Assembly: GCF_018691265.1 (NCBI RefSeq)
Contig: NW_024881283.1
Location: forward strand, 9,791,731-9,855,730
Origin: Tyto alba
Taxonomy: Eukaryota; Chordata; Aves; Strigiformes; Tytonidae
Direction of reading: 5' to 3'
DNA length: 64,000 nt
Numbering within the stretch: position 1 is the first letter of the stretch; every line of letters begins with the position of its first letter. Position numbers and translations under genes: made by a program. Positions 46,901 through 58,810 of the stretch are shown here, piece after piece. Under the pieces are notes generated by a model. The model had not been told where the DNA came from and ran no database searches. It worked only from the letters and a program-made list of their open reading frames with translations.

Positions 46901-48497
46901 CACGGCTTTTATTGGGGTGCGCGACGCGGCCACGATCGCGGGCCGGGGATACGAGAGAGGCAGCAGGACGCGGGCGGGAGGGAGGGGAGCCTGGCAGGGG
47001 TGCTGCCGGAGCCCCCCCAGCTCCCGGCACGGGTGTCTGCGAGCCGAGCGCACCCTCCGCCACCAAATCGGCCTTCGCAGAAGCAGAGTTTTGCGGGATC
47101 TCCTCGCGGGTCGCTGCGGGGCTCGGCCGTGGTTATTTATTCGCGGTGCGGTCGCATTTAGCGGTCCGGTGGTGCCGGGATCTGCCCAGGCTGCCGGGCA
47201 CTGCCCCCCCCCGGCAGCAAAGCGGGGTCCCGCAGAGGTTGTGGCCACCTCTCGGCTCCGCTCCTCCGACAGCAGGAAGGAGTTGGGCCTGGGGGGGGGG
47301 GACACGGCAGCTCTGAAATCTCTCATCACCCTCCTTTTGCAGACGAGAAAGAAAATCGGTGCGTGGCTTAGCAAAGTGACGCCGGGCAGGACGGGGAGTG
47401 CGGAGCCCTCCCGGCTGAGCCCTCGGCTTGAAGAGAAGCCGCCCCGCTGCTGCTCCTTCTGCATCAGCAACTTCAATAGAATACATGTCATGTTAACACT
47501 TAGCAAAATACAGCAAACAAACACAGCGTCTCCTTTTTAATCTCTATTTAAGACGACCGTTCTTCATATTCTGTACGCAGTCCTCACTGGTAAAATGTAG
47601 ATTAGAAAAAAATATTCTCTTTGCTTTCAAATGATAAATTAATATAAACACCAACAGCACAAGTTTGCAAGCAGCTTCCTGATCATGCACCATGTTAAAG
47701 CATCTCCCACGACAGACAGATGTGCATACATACAATCTGGCTGTAAGGAAAAATCTAAATTAACTCTTCTCTAATACTGAATTCAAAAAGATATATTGGA
47801 TTTGAATCAGCTGACACGTAAGTTCATTTTTAAGCACTCTGAGGTCACTTTTCAGAATGATTTGCTTTTTCTCTCTCTCCATCTCTCTGCATGAGTTTAG
47901 ATCTTATCTGCAAAGCTTTTACGTGCGCTTCATTAAGCCGTGCACCGGGGCGAGTCCCCGGGAACAGCTCAGGACACCGCGCTCGCCCCGAAAGCACGAG
48001 CAATGTTTAACGGTGGTTCTCTCCGTACGGGCACGCCGGTGCGGGTGCGATGCGGGGGGGGGGACACGAAGTGACGTTGTGCTCGTGCCCCAGCACGTGC
48101 TGGAGGGGCTTTGCCCACGTGTATTTAGAAGCTTCGCTGCCCCGAGGCCCTCGCGGGGGTCACCGCAGGGCTCGGCCCGGCACACGCGCGGCTCTACCCG
48201 GCTCATACAAAGGACCGCGAATCAGATTTAAAAGCTGAGCCTCAGCAAACCCCACGGTCCTGAGCCAGCCTGGCACCACGCGGTCCCCAGACCGGCGCGA
48301 CACGGTGCAGGAGAAAATTAATTCCTGTGCAGAGGGACGAGCGAGACGAATGCTTCGGGGACTCTCAGCTAAGATGGAAAGGACAGGGCGGGCACCCGGC
48401 GAGCGCTCTGCGCCCCGGCGTGCGGCACGGGGATGCCGCCAGCCCCGCGCCAGCCCGGGGGGGGCGAGGGCTGGGACGGGGCAGCGCCGGCGGCACC
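46901..48497 (-). other. Probable C1orf216 3' UTR region
   Basis: Sequence directly downstream of the C1orf216 stop. Candidate minus-strand AATAAA signals are at 47141-47136 and 46913-46908; an ATTAAA or AATAAA further away cannot be excluded. The stretch 47530-47950 is AT-rich and unlike the CpG-rich DNA on either side, as conserved 3' UTR segments often are. The actual end of the transcript is not determinable from sequence alone. Confidence 0.4.
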
Positions 48498-49331
48498 TCA
48501 GGGGCTGGGGGTGGGCGCGCCGGCGGGGCACGCCGGGCCGCGCTGCATGCAGCGGATGAGCTCCTTGCGGTTGTCCAGGATGGTGTCGAAACTCTCCTGC
48601 AGCCGGTTCTGCTGGTCCACGACTTTCTGCTGGAGGCTGTGGATCCAGCGGAGCAGGGCCAGGCGCCGGTACATCACCAGCTGGATGTGGTGCTTCTCCT
48701 TCTCCCGCTCCTTGAAGCGCTCCTTGTCCTGGAGGTGCTGCACGGCCTCCACCAGCGCCGGGAAGAGGGACCCCGGCTCGGGCTCGGCCGCCCCCGGGGA
48801 GGGTGGGCTCCCGGGGAGGGGGGCAGCGGCAGGGGGGTCCCAGGTGCTCCCGCAGGTGCTGTCGGGGCTGTCGATGCTGAGGGAGCTGCTGGCGTAGCCG
48901 TTGTCCTCCGCGGGGGAGCTCGGGGGCTTGCCACATCCCCCGGCCGGCTCCTCGGCGGCGGCGTTTTGGCCCCCCGCCCCCCCAACCTCTGCTCCCTCGG
49001 GGGGGCTGCGCACCCCCGGCTCGGGGAGACGCAGCCGCACGGCGCCCGGGCTGGGGGCGGCGTCCCTAAGCTGGCCCTGGACCATCTGTCTCTGCATTAA
49101 TAACAGCAGATTATCGGATGGATTTGCGGTGTTTTCGCTCCGGCTGGAGCCCTCCTCCGGCGGGGACCCTGGCGCTGGCCGGCTCCAGTTCTCGTTGCTG
49201 TCACACACCTCTCCCACGAAGTTGGAGTTGGAGTCCTGCCCGCACCCGGCCCCCGGGACGGCCGTGCCCAGCGCCGGACCCCCCCGGAACGGGGCGTTCG
49301 CCGCGGCGCCGGGCGGGCAGACGGCAAACAT
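48498..49331 (-). CDS. C1orf216: UPF0500 protein, orthologue of human C1orf216
   Basis: A single-exon frame of 277 residues; the function of the family is unknown. Blocks I recognise from human C1orf216 are DSNSNF (33-38), NENW (46-49), PSDN (71-74), GVRSPPEGAE (106-115), EDNGYASSSLSIDS (142-155) and a long charged helix, probably coiled coil, at about 191-264. The helix includes KEKHHIQLVMYRRLALL and LQESFDTILDNRKELIRC. The human protein is about 229 residues from memory; the extra length here lies in Gly/Pro/Ala-rich linkers. No signal peptide or membrane segment is seen. The start MFAVCPPG aligns with human MFAIQPG and lies 16 bases inside the exon, after an acceptor CTCTTGCAG|GCAGG at 49348. 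The neighbour PSMB2 has the same orientation, as in human. Confidence 0.95.
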   Translation of the reverse strand: MFAVCPPGAAANAPFRGGPALGTAVPGAGCGQDSNSNFVGEVCDSNENWSRPAPGSPPEEGSSRSENTANPSDNLLLLMQRQMVQGQLRDAAPSPGAVRLRLPEPGVRSPPEGAEVGGAGGQNAAAEEPAGGCGKPPSSPAEDNGYASSSLSIDSPDSTCGSTWDPPAAAPLPGSPPSPGAAEPEPGSLFPALVEAVQHLQDKERFKEREKEKHHIQLVMYRRLALLRWIHSLQQKVVDQQNRLQESFDTILDNRKELIRCMQRGPACPAGAPTPSP

Positions 49332-49347
49332 CTCGCCGGTGTCCTGC
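49332..49347 (-). other. C1orf216: C1orf216 exon 2 5' UTR and splice acceptor
   Basis: A pyrimidine-rich run and TTGCAG end at 49348, leaving 16 bases (GCAGGACACCGGCGAG) before the ATG. This supports a non-coding first exon upstream, the structure I recall for the human gene. The intron would be 49348-50667, about 1.3 kb. Confidence 0.75.
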
Positions 49348-50279
49348 CTGCAAGAGAGACGCGGAGCCGTAACGCGTTTGCGGGCTGGCCCAACCAGAAC
49401 TCGGAGAAAATATTCTCTCCTTTATCTTATTCCCCTCGCTGTAAAGCTACTGAACTCAAGTCACGGGCTCGTCCTTTCCCGGCGTTCGGCCGCTGCTCTC
49501 AGCGTGTCCTTGGCCACCAGAGTCCAGGGGCAACTTCTCACCCGATGCAGAAGCCCGGGGGCCAGGCTCCCCATCCCCACCTCTCCTCCCTGAGAGCTCC
49601 AGCCCAAATCCCCGTTCCCGTGGCCTCCCCGGGGCGGCTGCCGGCACGCTCTGCTCCGCCAGCGTTCCTGCTTGGGGTAGATGCAATTCATTCAGTGCTG
49701 GGAAAGGTTTGCTTGGAAGGAGCTGCTTTTCTAGCAGCAATAAAATTTATTTCAGCAGGGAAGATGGGCTGAGCTCCTCTGCGCAAACTGCCGTCTCGCC
49801 CAGGTTGGGCGCTGGGTCGGGTCTGGCCTCCACCAGCGCCCAAAGCAGTAACCCCACGGGGCTGCTGCCTCCCCTGCAGGACTGGGAGCAGACAGGACCA
49901 GAAAAGGAAAGGTCACCCCAACATTTCTTGCCGGGTCATCGGCAGTGAGAGCCGATCTCCGAGCTCTCCCCCCGGCAAGGCCACGCTCACAAGAGCCACA
50001 GGAAGGAAAACCCACCCAGCGTCGCAGTTTCAGCCCTGGGAAGCGGCTCAGGGGGTGCCGGGGGTCTGGGGGTGCAGCAGGCCCAGCCCGGGGTGCGGGG
50101 GCCAGGCGGGGAAGCCGCGGCACAGTGCAGCCCCGGGGTGTCCCCCCCCCGGCCCCGGCCGTGTGTCCCCCACGCAGGTTATGCCCTGCAGCGGGAAGAG
50201 AGCTCAGACCTACAAACGCTGTTTGCAAGGGCAAGGCTGGCAGCAGGGAGAGGGGGGGCGAGAGCCTGTGCGTGGCCGT

Positions 50280-50600
50280 GGGCTTTCCCCCCGCCCCCCC
50301 CCCCCCCCCCCGCAGCCATCTGCGCTGCCCAGGACGGGGTGACACCGCCCTAAAACAGCTTCACCCCCTGCGAGCGTGGGGTGGGAGGATGCGCGCCCAC
50401 CGCCGCGGGGCGCAGCCCGGGGGGAGGGCGAGCCGAGGGGCACCCCTGCACCTGCAGTGCCCCCCCCATATTGCGGGGGGGGGTGTGTGGGGGTGTGTGT
50501 GTCCCCGCCGCAGCCACCGCCGCCGCGCCGCACCGGGAAACGGCGAGGGGGGGGGGGGGGGGCGGCAACGGGTTGCGGGGGGGACACAGGGGGGACCCGC
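50280..50600. repeat. Long C and G homopolymer runs in C1orf216 intron 1
   Basis: A nearly unbroken run of C at about 50288-50311 and a G run at about 50547-50562, with several shorter G runs to 50600, all on the plus strand. They can form G-quadruplex or i-motif structures. Such tracts are common in avian promoter-proximal DNA and hard to sequence, so base counts may be inexact. Confidence 0.85.
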
Positions 50601-50661
50601 CGCGCCCCGCTCCCACCCGCCCCGTGTCGTCCCCACCCCCTCCCGCCCCCCGGCCCCGAGC

Positions 50662-50830
50662 ACTCACCGCCGCCGCGGGTGGGAGCGGAAGCGGCCCCGC
50701 GTGGGGAGGTGTCACGGCCGCACTTCCGAGGGCCCCCACGCTCCGCCGCGGCTGCGTGCGCGCACACGGCGGCGCCTATAGATAGCTCTATACGTGCCGC
50801 GCGTGTGCGGAGCTCCGCAGCATCCCACGG
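50662..50830 (-). promoter_or_regulatory. C1orf216: C1orf216 promoter region
   Basis: CpG-dense DNA with an ETS-type CGGAAGTG on the minus strand (50728-50721). TATA-like words occur at about 50775-50798 in GCGTGCC-rich context (CTATAGATAG, CTATACG). If those words serve as a TATA box, transcription would begin near 50750. The intron immediately downstream contains long G/C homopolymers able to form quadruplexes. Confidence 0.5.
50668..50760 (-). other. C1orf216: Probable C1orf216 non-coding exon 1
   Basis: A consensus donor GCG|GTGAGT begins at 50667 on the minus strand, inside a CpG island upstream of the coding exon. The 5' limit is an estimate. Joining this donor to the 49348 acceptor gives an all-UTR first exon. 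It is predicted from splice sites and position only, and no transcript evidence is available here. Confidence 0.55.
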
Positions 50831-53800
50831 GGGGAGTCCTCCCGCGGCTGGCCGGCCTGGGGCGGGGGGGAACGGGGAAAATTAAATTCCCACCCGCGTC
50901 AGCCCGCCCAGGGAGAAGGCAGCGAGGGGGCAGGGGGCCGTGGGCTGTGGGCTGGAGCCCCCCACCCACCCACAGCCCCGGCATTGGACACGCGGATTCT
51001 GTCCTAGCGCCAGCCCCTTCGGTCCCGTGGGGACGAGGGGGGTGGCGGCACCCACGCTCTCAATGGGGCCTTTGTCCCCCCCCCCCGAGCTCCGGGGTGT
51101 CGGGGTGCTGGGAAAGGAAAAGGCTCATCAACATCAAACGGCTCCCACGAGCACCGGGCCAGCCCAGGGGGTCACATGAAGCGCCACGAGCGTTTTGGGG
51201 GATAAAAGAGGCTTTGTGGGGCAGGGATGTGTGTTGGGGGGGGGCTGGGGGGGGGAGATGCACAGCACGGCGGCGAGGCCGGCAGCCTGGAGCTGGGGCG
51301 GGGGCAGCTGGGGTGCCACAGACCCCCCGATACCCGCAGAGCTGCCCCGAGCGGGGACGGTGTCGTCTCCTGCTGGGTCCACCCGATGTGGCCTCCACCA
51401 GCATCCCACTGGGGGATGGACGTGGCGTGAGCACTGCACCGTCACCCCAGGGGCTCTGCACCCCAGGCCCACCCTGTCCAAAGCCGAGGGCTCGGGGCCT
51501 CCCACCCACCCCGAGGGGGAGGAAGGAGAGGATGAAGGTGCTTTCAGGGTGGGCAAAGATCCTCTCCAAAGCTCTGAACTGCTGGGAGGTGAGACATGGG
51601 GGAGAAATGCCGAGAGCAGATGTTCCCCCATGACACTGCAAGGCTTCAGAGCAGTGGAGTAACACCTATAAGTGAGAAATAAGTTCTTTTAACTTCCCAT
51701 CTGCCTGACAGCCCCCAGGCAGCCTCTCCAGCTCCGGGCTGCTCCAGCCCCAAAGACTTCGACACCTCCATGGAGGAGAAATCAGTGGGGTAGGACCGAG
51801 AGCTGTAACTGGGGCACTTGGGCTGCACACCCCTCCTAGGAAAGCCTGAGATTAAAGAAACAAAACCTTCCCGTCACACAGGAAAGGCAGACACTGACTC
51901 AGATGTGTCTGTGGGCAGGAAAGAAAAAGGAGCTTGAACAAACAATGGGCTCAGCTCTGCTCTGCTCTGCCCTGAGCTCAGTCTTTGCTTCTTCGTGCTG
52001 GTTTGTGTTTTGCTCCCGTTCGGGGCCTGAACTCAAAGCAAAGCAAAATATTGGTCACTGAGAGCAAGGAGGGAAGTTTGTTCAGGGACCTTCTCCTCCG
52101 GCTCACTGAGGGGAGGTCCATCTGAAACAGGCCTTTTTCCTCACCTGTTTAGATTTCAACAAGCAAAAGAAAACTCCAAGTCCAGCCGAAGTTTGGCTCG
52201 TGGGGCAGGAGTGGGGTTTGCTCCTCCCTGGGCTTTCCTGGTCCCCACGCCAGGAATTCCCGTGGGGCCAGTGGGTGCGGGCATGCCGGAGCCTGCTGCA
52301 AAACATGCTGGGGCTCCACGGGTGCTGGTGGGATCCTCCCCCCGTGTTTGGGGGTGCCAAGTTGGTTCTGGGTTCACAGAGGGAGCCGGGAGCAGCGTTT
52401 GCAGGGGTCTGTCTCGCTGGGGTTGGTTTTGCACTGGCGCAGCTCAGGTTCAGCCCAGCACCCCCAGCCCCGGGATTACCCGTATCTGATGGAGACCAGA
52501 GGGATTTGCTGTTTGCAATGAAAACAGTTCCCTTTCCACGCGAGCCAGCCGTCCCCTCAGCTCAGCCCCAGCTGCCCCTCGCCCCAAGGATGCTGCCAGC
52601 GGGGATCCCCAGCTCAGAGTGCAGGAGAGAGGGGACGTGGGGGCACGGGGAGGGCTGGGCTGATCCCTTTGGGGACAGGAGGAAGGAGAAGGTTTGGAGG
52701 TGGAGGGGGCTTAGTGATGGATTTCACAGTCATCTTCCCCTTCCACTACTTTGTTCCCAAAATAAATTAAAAGCTCTCCCTCCAGGAAATTAAAAATCAT
52801 TTAAGAAAGCTGCGCACAGGACCTGATGCGCCAGGGTTCCAGAGCTGGGTGTCCTGGGCGAGATAAGCACAGTGCACCTCGGGGCTCAGAGGGGAGAAGG
52901 GCGCTGGGGTGACCCCCCGGAGCTGCTCCAGAAGGCACTGGCACCAGATTTCTCCACCAAAGCGGGTCCCTGGGAGCCTGGCTGCAGCACCCTTCCCCTG
53001 GGCTCGGTGTCTGTCCTGGCTGCAGGAGCCCCCTTGCACCCAGGGGACTCCCACACCCGCTGGGACCTCGCACCAGCAGAGACCCAGCACTGCTGCGGGG
53101 AAACGCCGGAGACGGGAGCTCGGCACTGGCCACGGTGAAAATTGGCCTTCAAACCCAGCTCCCCGCTCCCCGCCATCACCCAGCGTGCAGGGCCGGCTGC
53201 CGGCTGCTTCTCATCTGCCGTGCGTCCCGCTAACCGATGCAACGTGCCACGGGCTTTGCATAAAATTGGTCCCAGAAGGAGCCCTCGCGCTCGGCCCCGT
53301 GCCCGTGTGCCGTCAGCCCCGTGTCATGGACGCGGCGGGTGCCCAAATAAAGGGCCTGCGGCGTCACGCAGGGGCTGCCCCGAGGGCAGGGACCCGGCGG
53401 CCTTGCCGGGGGGCTGCGGGGTGCAGGAGCAGGCGAGTGCCGGCGTTGCTGCTCCCCGGGTTCTGCCTGCAGCCCCGCTGCTCGGTGCACGCGTGCGGTG
53501 CGTGCCCACGCGTGTGCACTGCGCGCTCCCTGTGTGCACGCCAGCGCTCGGGGGGAGGCGTGCGGGCTGGAGGCTGCAGGGCTAGAAGGAAATGAAACAT
53601 GTTTTGGGGGAGATTTCCACATTTTTCCCCTCCCTGGGCTCCCATCAGTTCCCATCTCCCGCCCTGTCCTGCGCGGGGCGCTGGCCTGGCTGTGCACACC
53701 TGGGCAGGGCCCCTCGCGTGGGCGATGCCGTGGAGGGGTTGTGCTCAGCCATGCAGCGATGCTGGGATGGGCTCGGCCGGGCTCCTTCATGGCCAAGATC

Positions 53801-56800
53801 ACCCGGGCACTAGCCCACCTGGGACACAGGTCACTCAGGGAGCCACCGTCCCACCAGCGGGCTCAGCCCGGGGAGATGGGGAACCTGTCCTGAAAGAGTT
53901 AAGGGTGAAACATTGCAAAAAAAAAAAAAAAATTGCAAAAGAAAAAAGTGCCCTGAACCACATGCGACCTAACCTCCCCAGCGGCTCATCTGAGTTTAAT
54001 AACGGAGGAGGGAAATCTCCCAAAAAGCTCTCAGAGAAATTAAAGTAAACAGCGTGCTGACCTCCAACCCCGCGCTGCCCCGCTGCTGACTTGGCCCGGC
54101 TGCGGCAGCCACGGCAGCTCGGCACTGGGTGTAATTGTAAACACATTCGGGTAAATACGAAGGGGGGGGGGGGGCAGCGAGGGGGTCCCGGGGGAACCGG
54201 TGACCGGGAGGGAGCAGCTCCCCCCACAACCGGGGCCGAGCGTCGGGTCAGCCGGGCAAAGACGTGGCCGTGGACCGACGGCTCCGGGCTGCGTGGCCCT
54301 GCCACGTCCCCGGCTGCGAGGGGCTCTGCGCGGCCGAGGCCGCGGGTCCGACGCTGCTGGTGGGAACGGGAGCCACTGGGACCCGCGTGCTGCCCCGTGC
54401 CGGCGGGGTTGGGGCTGGAAAACCGAATGTCAGGAGCACTGGTGGGTCCTGCCGATGGAGGGAGGGGGAAAAGGAGGATGCTGTAAAGGGTTTGTCCTCT
54501 TGGCTTCACAAAATTTAAAAGCAATGCTCTGATTTTTATAGATCCTGGTCACCTTTGCAGGCTGAGGGAAAGAAAAGCAACCCCGGGCTGTAGGAGTGCT
54601 GGTGCCCCTCTCCAGGGAGGGGCCGGCAAAGCCACCGGCCCCGAGGGGGGAAACAGGAGCTGGTCATCACTGCCAGCCCAGCCCTGGACCTGGCCCTGCT
54701 CCTTCTTCATCCCTGTCCCCATCTTCATCCCTGTTCCCATCCCCATCCCTGGCCTGAGGTGCCCTCACACACAGCATCCCATCGTCTGCATTTCCCACAG
54801 GATTTTCTGGGGAAAAAACCACTCAAAGGCAGGGGAAGGGGGCAGAGGGGGCTGGATCTGGGCAAGCCCTGCTCCCCTGCCCCACAGCCGCAGGCACCCG
54901 GGCTGGTCCCCGCTGCCTGCCATCTACCTGTAAAACAAATTACACTTCAATCAGAACCAAAGGCAGTGACAGATGCGCTGTATTTGGTGAAAAATACCAG
55001 GAAGCGGGGGCCAGACTGGATTTCAGAGGAGCCGGGAATCCCGCGGAGGCCAGACCGTTTCCACGGGACTGGAGGTCAGAGCCCACTCCCTCCCCCCCCC
55101 CCCCAGCAGCTCCCACCCCTGAGGATCAGCCCTTGGGATGCGTCAGGATACTGGGGAGAGGAGGAGGAGGCGGAGGAAGGGGCCGCAGGGCAGGGAGCCC
55201 AGCGGAGGTGTGACCCTGCCGTGGGTGATGGGGACCCAGCTCTGCCCCCGGGACACTCAGCCCCGTCACCCGGCGGTGGGAGAGACCCCCCTCGGCAAAC
55301 CACCCGTGTCAGGGGAGAAGCCTCCTTCCTCTTCGCTTCCCTACGTCCCAAAGCGGGGGTTTATCGTGGGCTGGGAGATGTGCTCTGCCAAGAGAGCGAA
55401 GCTGGCGTCTCACAGACATTTCCTCTGAGGCTTATCCGCTGCTGAGCTACAAAAGGGGAATATTGACGCCAGCTCCACCCCTTCCATCAGCCCAGGACCC
55501 AAAAATCACCATTTCCTCTTGGCCTGTGAATCACTAATAAACTCCAGACAGAAAGGTCTGATTAGGAAATTGGTTGGGAAATGGAAAGGAAGGGGGAGGG
55601 ACGGGCGCTCGCCGCCTCGGCTGGTGGCTCTGGGTGGCTTTGTCCCTCGGCGTCACCTCCCCGCGCCGTGGGAAGGGTCCCTGCCTTGGGGTCCCCGCGG
55701 CTGCTCCGGCCACGGGCCACAACCCGAGCCCAGCTCAGGGGTCTCCGGGTCCGGCTGCAACCAAAGTTCACCAGCGGATGGTTTTCTCCGTCTGCGAGGA
55801 TTTGGGGACGAAAACCGCCGTGGTTTGGAGCGTGTATTTTTCCCCGCTGATTTCTGTCCATCGGCTGTGCCAGGGCAGCGGCGCTAAAAAAGATCTTTCC
55901 ATCGTTTGATACCCGCAGCCGGGCACTTGCCGGCCTCGGCGCATGAGATCGAGCTGTCCCTGCCCACACCAGCCCCGTGCCGCGGGGGTGCTCCGGGCAG
56001 GGGGCTCCCAGCTTGCAAATAAAAGCAGCAACGCCCGCGGGTTACGGACAACTGCTCAGCGCGTGCTTGGGAACGGCCACGCCGCTGCCCTCGCCGAAAC
56101 TTCACCGTTTCAAGCCAAATAAGCCCCCGCGGTGAGGCCCCCCTGGTGCCGTGGGCCGGGAAGGGCCGGTGCGACCAGAGCGATGCTGACAGAGGCCGTG
56201 CCAGCGCCCCGAGCGCCGCGTCCCGCGGCACCCAGCCCTCGGCAGCGGGGGGGACCGTCCCCTCCCGGTGAACCGGGCAGGGCGGCGCGGCTCCCTGCAC
56301 CCCCCCAACTGCTGCACACTTGTCCTGAAACAGAAAGGCTCCACATTTGGACCTCATAATGCAGAAAACTTCGGGATTTTGAAATTTCGGTCTTGGACAC
56401 AAATCTGATACATTCCATAAATGCTTTAATTTATCCCTTTGTCACAATGTTCAATAAAGCGTTTGGTTTCGGCTGCCCTGCTTTGATTAATAACGGTAAC
56501 AGATTCTAACCTGAAGGAATCATCTTATATTGCGTTCGTAGAAATTAAATGTTTGATTGCACATAGTCAGAATTTTCTGATGTGGAAACGACTCCACTGG
56601 AAAACTTTGAACAAGCTCTAATCAAAAAACACCTTGGATTTTTTTTTTTTTTTTTTTTTTTTCCTCATCTTCCCCTTCACCTATAACAAGTCAAAACATC
56701 TGTTAAAATTCAATCAGAGCAAAACTGGCTGAAAAAAAATTAAAATTCGGAGCGTCCAATTAAATGGCCGTCCACGTTGCAGCCAGGTGGGCCGGTGGCG

Positions 56801-57748
56801 TGTGGGGCTCGGTGCGGCACAGCCTGCGCGGCAGCGGGGCCGGGGGGCTGCCCCACCGCCCCGGCCCCCGGCCCCACGCCCCCGCCGGGACGGGACCCCG
56901 GCCCCGGGGCGATGGGGACGGCCCGTGGGGGTGGCGGGTGCCAGCCCCGGGGTGACGTGTGGTGTCTCTCGGTGGGTGCTGGCGCTGGCCGGGCTCCCCC
57001 CGGCAGAAAAGGCCTTTGCGGCATGAGGCGCCTTTTGAACTGAAAAAGACGTTTTCCTTATGCTTGAAATCCGTGCTTTTTACTAAAAATGGAAACACTG
57101 GAATTCCAGGGCTGGGTTCATTTTCCTTCTTATTTCTTCCTTTTCCATGGCAGGGTGAGGGGGTTTAAATTTCCCTAAACCGTGAGGAAAGGCAGAGGGA
57201 TGGACAGCGAGAGGGAAAACCAAAATCCCGCGAGCATTTGGGAACAGGGGCACTTTTCTGCAGGGATGGTGTGAGCGAGCAGCCGGCAGCCGCTGCTTTC
57301 GGGTGCTGAACCCAGCCCCAGCCGGGCTCTGCCGTGCCGCAGGTGCCCCTGGACGAGACGGGGACGGGTGACGTTTTTGAGGTCAGAAAACAGAGTTTTC
57401 AGCAATTAGAGCGGCACGTTAAAATAACCCCCTGCTTCCTGGCAGGTCTGTTCCCATCAGCCATCGTCCCGGCGAGACGGACCCCGGCGAGGGGCTCTCC
57501 TGGCGGGAACGGCCCGGCAAATTCTCTCTGCATGGGTGAAATTCCCTCCGCTACTGAGGTTATTATCTCCGAACAGGAACCAACAATATCCTTTCATTTA
57601 GGCACTAATTTGAACAATGTGCGCCGGACGGGGGAGGAAGGGCTGCTCCGGAGCCTTTGAAAAATCCAGACGGGAGCCAAACCAGAGGGAAAACAAAACC
57701 CCACGGTGATGTGGATGGCTCGGCCACGCAGGGCTGCGGGCCGGGGCT
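50831..57748. other. Intergenic region upstream of C1orf216
   Basis: No coding exon could be supported on either strand. CpG-rich patches lie at about 54060-54400, 55590-56330 and 56760-57010. Homopolymers include an A tract at about 53919-53933, a G run near 54163-54175 and a T tract at about 56640-56662. An AT-rich island at 56330-56760 has AATTTATCCCTTTG and GATTAATAACGG words and looks like candidate conserved non-coding DNA. In human, as I recall, CLSPN lies immediately upstream of C1orf216; none of its exons was recognised. Confidence 0.55.
56330..56760. other. AT-rich island, candidate conserved non-coding element
   Basis: About 430 bp of low-GC sequence with GATTAATAACGG, ATAAAGCGTTTGG and AATTAAATGTTTG words, including a T tract at 56640-56662. 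It sits between two CpG-rich patches and contains no exon structure. Regulatory function is inferred from composition. Confidence 0.4.
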
Positions 57749-58054
57749 GGTGCTCTTGTGGGTGCTGGTGTGGGTGCTGGTGTGGGTGCCGGTGTGGGTG
57801 CTGGTGTGGGTGCTGGTGCCGGTGTGGGTGCCAGTGTGGGTGCCGGTGTGGGTGCCGGTGTGGGTGCCGGTGTGGGTGCTGGTGTGGGTGCCGGTGTGGG
57901 TGCCGGTGTGGGTGCTGGTGTGGGTGCTGGTGCCGGTGTGGGTGCTGGTGTGGGTGCCGGTGTGGGTGCTGGTGTGGGTGCTGGTGTGGGTGCTGGTGTG
58001 GGTGCCGGTGTGGGTGCTGGTGTGGGTGCTGGTGTGGGTGCTGGTGTGGGTGCC
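57749..58054. repeat. 12-bp minisatellite (GTGGGTGCYGGT), about 25 units
   Basis: Tandem units GTGGGTGCTGGT and GTGGGTGCCGGT, with rare six-base slips (GTGCTGGTGCCGGT). The unit length, a multiple of three, keeps frames open in both directions and yields artefactual VWVL, GAGV, APTP and HTGT repeat proteins. No gene is implied. Confidence 0.97.
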
Positions 58055-58239
58055 GCAGGCTCCAGCTGTGCCGCCTGTGCAGCGGGTGACGCTGGAAGCA
58101 GCTGCAGGGCAGGCACAGGCACACGCGGGGCACCAGGCGCCCGTGTCCCAGCTCATATTGGGGGAAAATGATCATTCAGGCCGTCCTGGAGCCCCGTCCA
58201 TGGCGGGGGGTGTGTTGCCCACTGGGGAAAATCCCCTCC

Positions 58240-58400
58240 TCTGCTTAACCAGCCTGTTCAGCCTCATAATTACAATTTCCATAGGGCTGGAGGGTGCAGT
58301 AAAACACTTTTAATATTGTTCTATCATAAAGCTCACACTAGGCACCAGAAAAAGTCGGAGTGTAATTGATAACTGTAAAACCTTTTAATTTCCTTTTCTT
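58240..58400. other. AT-rich island between two arrays
   Basis: Contains CATAATTACAATTTCC, TTTTAATATTG and GTAATTGATAACTG. It is short, AT-rich and non-coding, lying between the 12-bp and CATCCC arrays. Its unique sequence suggests constraint, but this cannot be tested here. Confidence 0.35.
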
Positions 58401-58619
58401 AGGAGCAGACAAGACAAACACAGCAGGGGGAAGGGAGCACCCACCAATGACACACACGTCCCCTGCAGCTCCTCACACCGCCGGTCCAGTCCCCAGGGGC
58501 CAGTGACAGTGGCCATGGGCTGCAGCCACCTCGTTCCGTGGGGTTTGCAATGGGACCAGTGTGGTTTGCCATTGCTCCCCAACAGGGATCTCTGCTGGCA
58601 TGTGGCTGGCAGCAAGCAG

Positions 58620-58810
58620 CATCCCCATCCCATCCCCATCCCCATCCCATCCCCATCCCATCCCATCCCCATCCCCATCCCCATCCCATCCCCATCCCCA
58701 TCCCATCCCCATCCCATCCCATCCCCATCCCATCCCCATCCCATCCCCATCCCATCCCCATCCCATCCCCATCCCTATCGCATCCCCATCCCATCCCCAT
58801 CCCCATCCCT
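58620..58810. repeat. CATCCC/CATCCCCATCCC simple repeat
   Basis: About 190 bp built of CATCCC and CATCCC(C) units in irregular order. A smaller relative of the same type lies at about 54705-54750. It is a simple pyrimidine-rich tandem repeat with no coding meaning. Confidence 0.97.

Noticed and set aside
46781..47540. 239-residue frames on both strands
   Set aside because: Mirror-image open frames in GC-rich sequence within the likely C1orf216 3' UTR; no recognised similarity.
48160..48936. 258-residue minus-strand frame overlapping C1orf216
   Set aside because: It is a shifted frame of the genuine C1orf216 exon; the true frame carries the conserved family motifs.
57594..58313. Val/Trp, Gly/Ala/Val, Cys/Gly, His/Pro/Thr repeat proteins
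   Set aside because: Six-frame readings of the 12-bp minisatellite; no non-repeat core.
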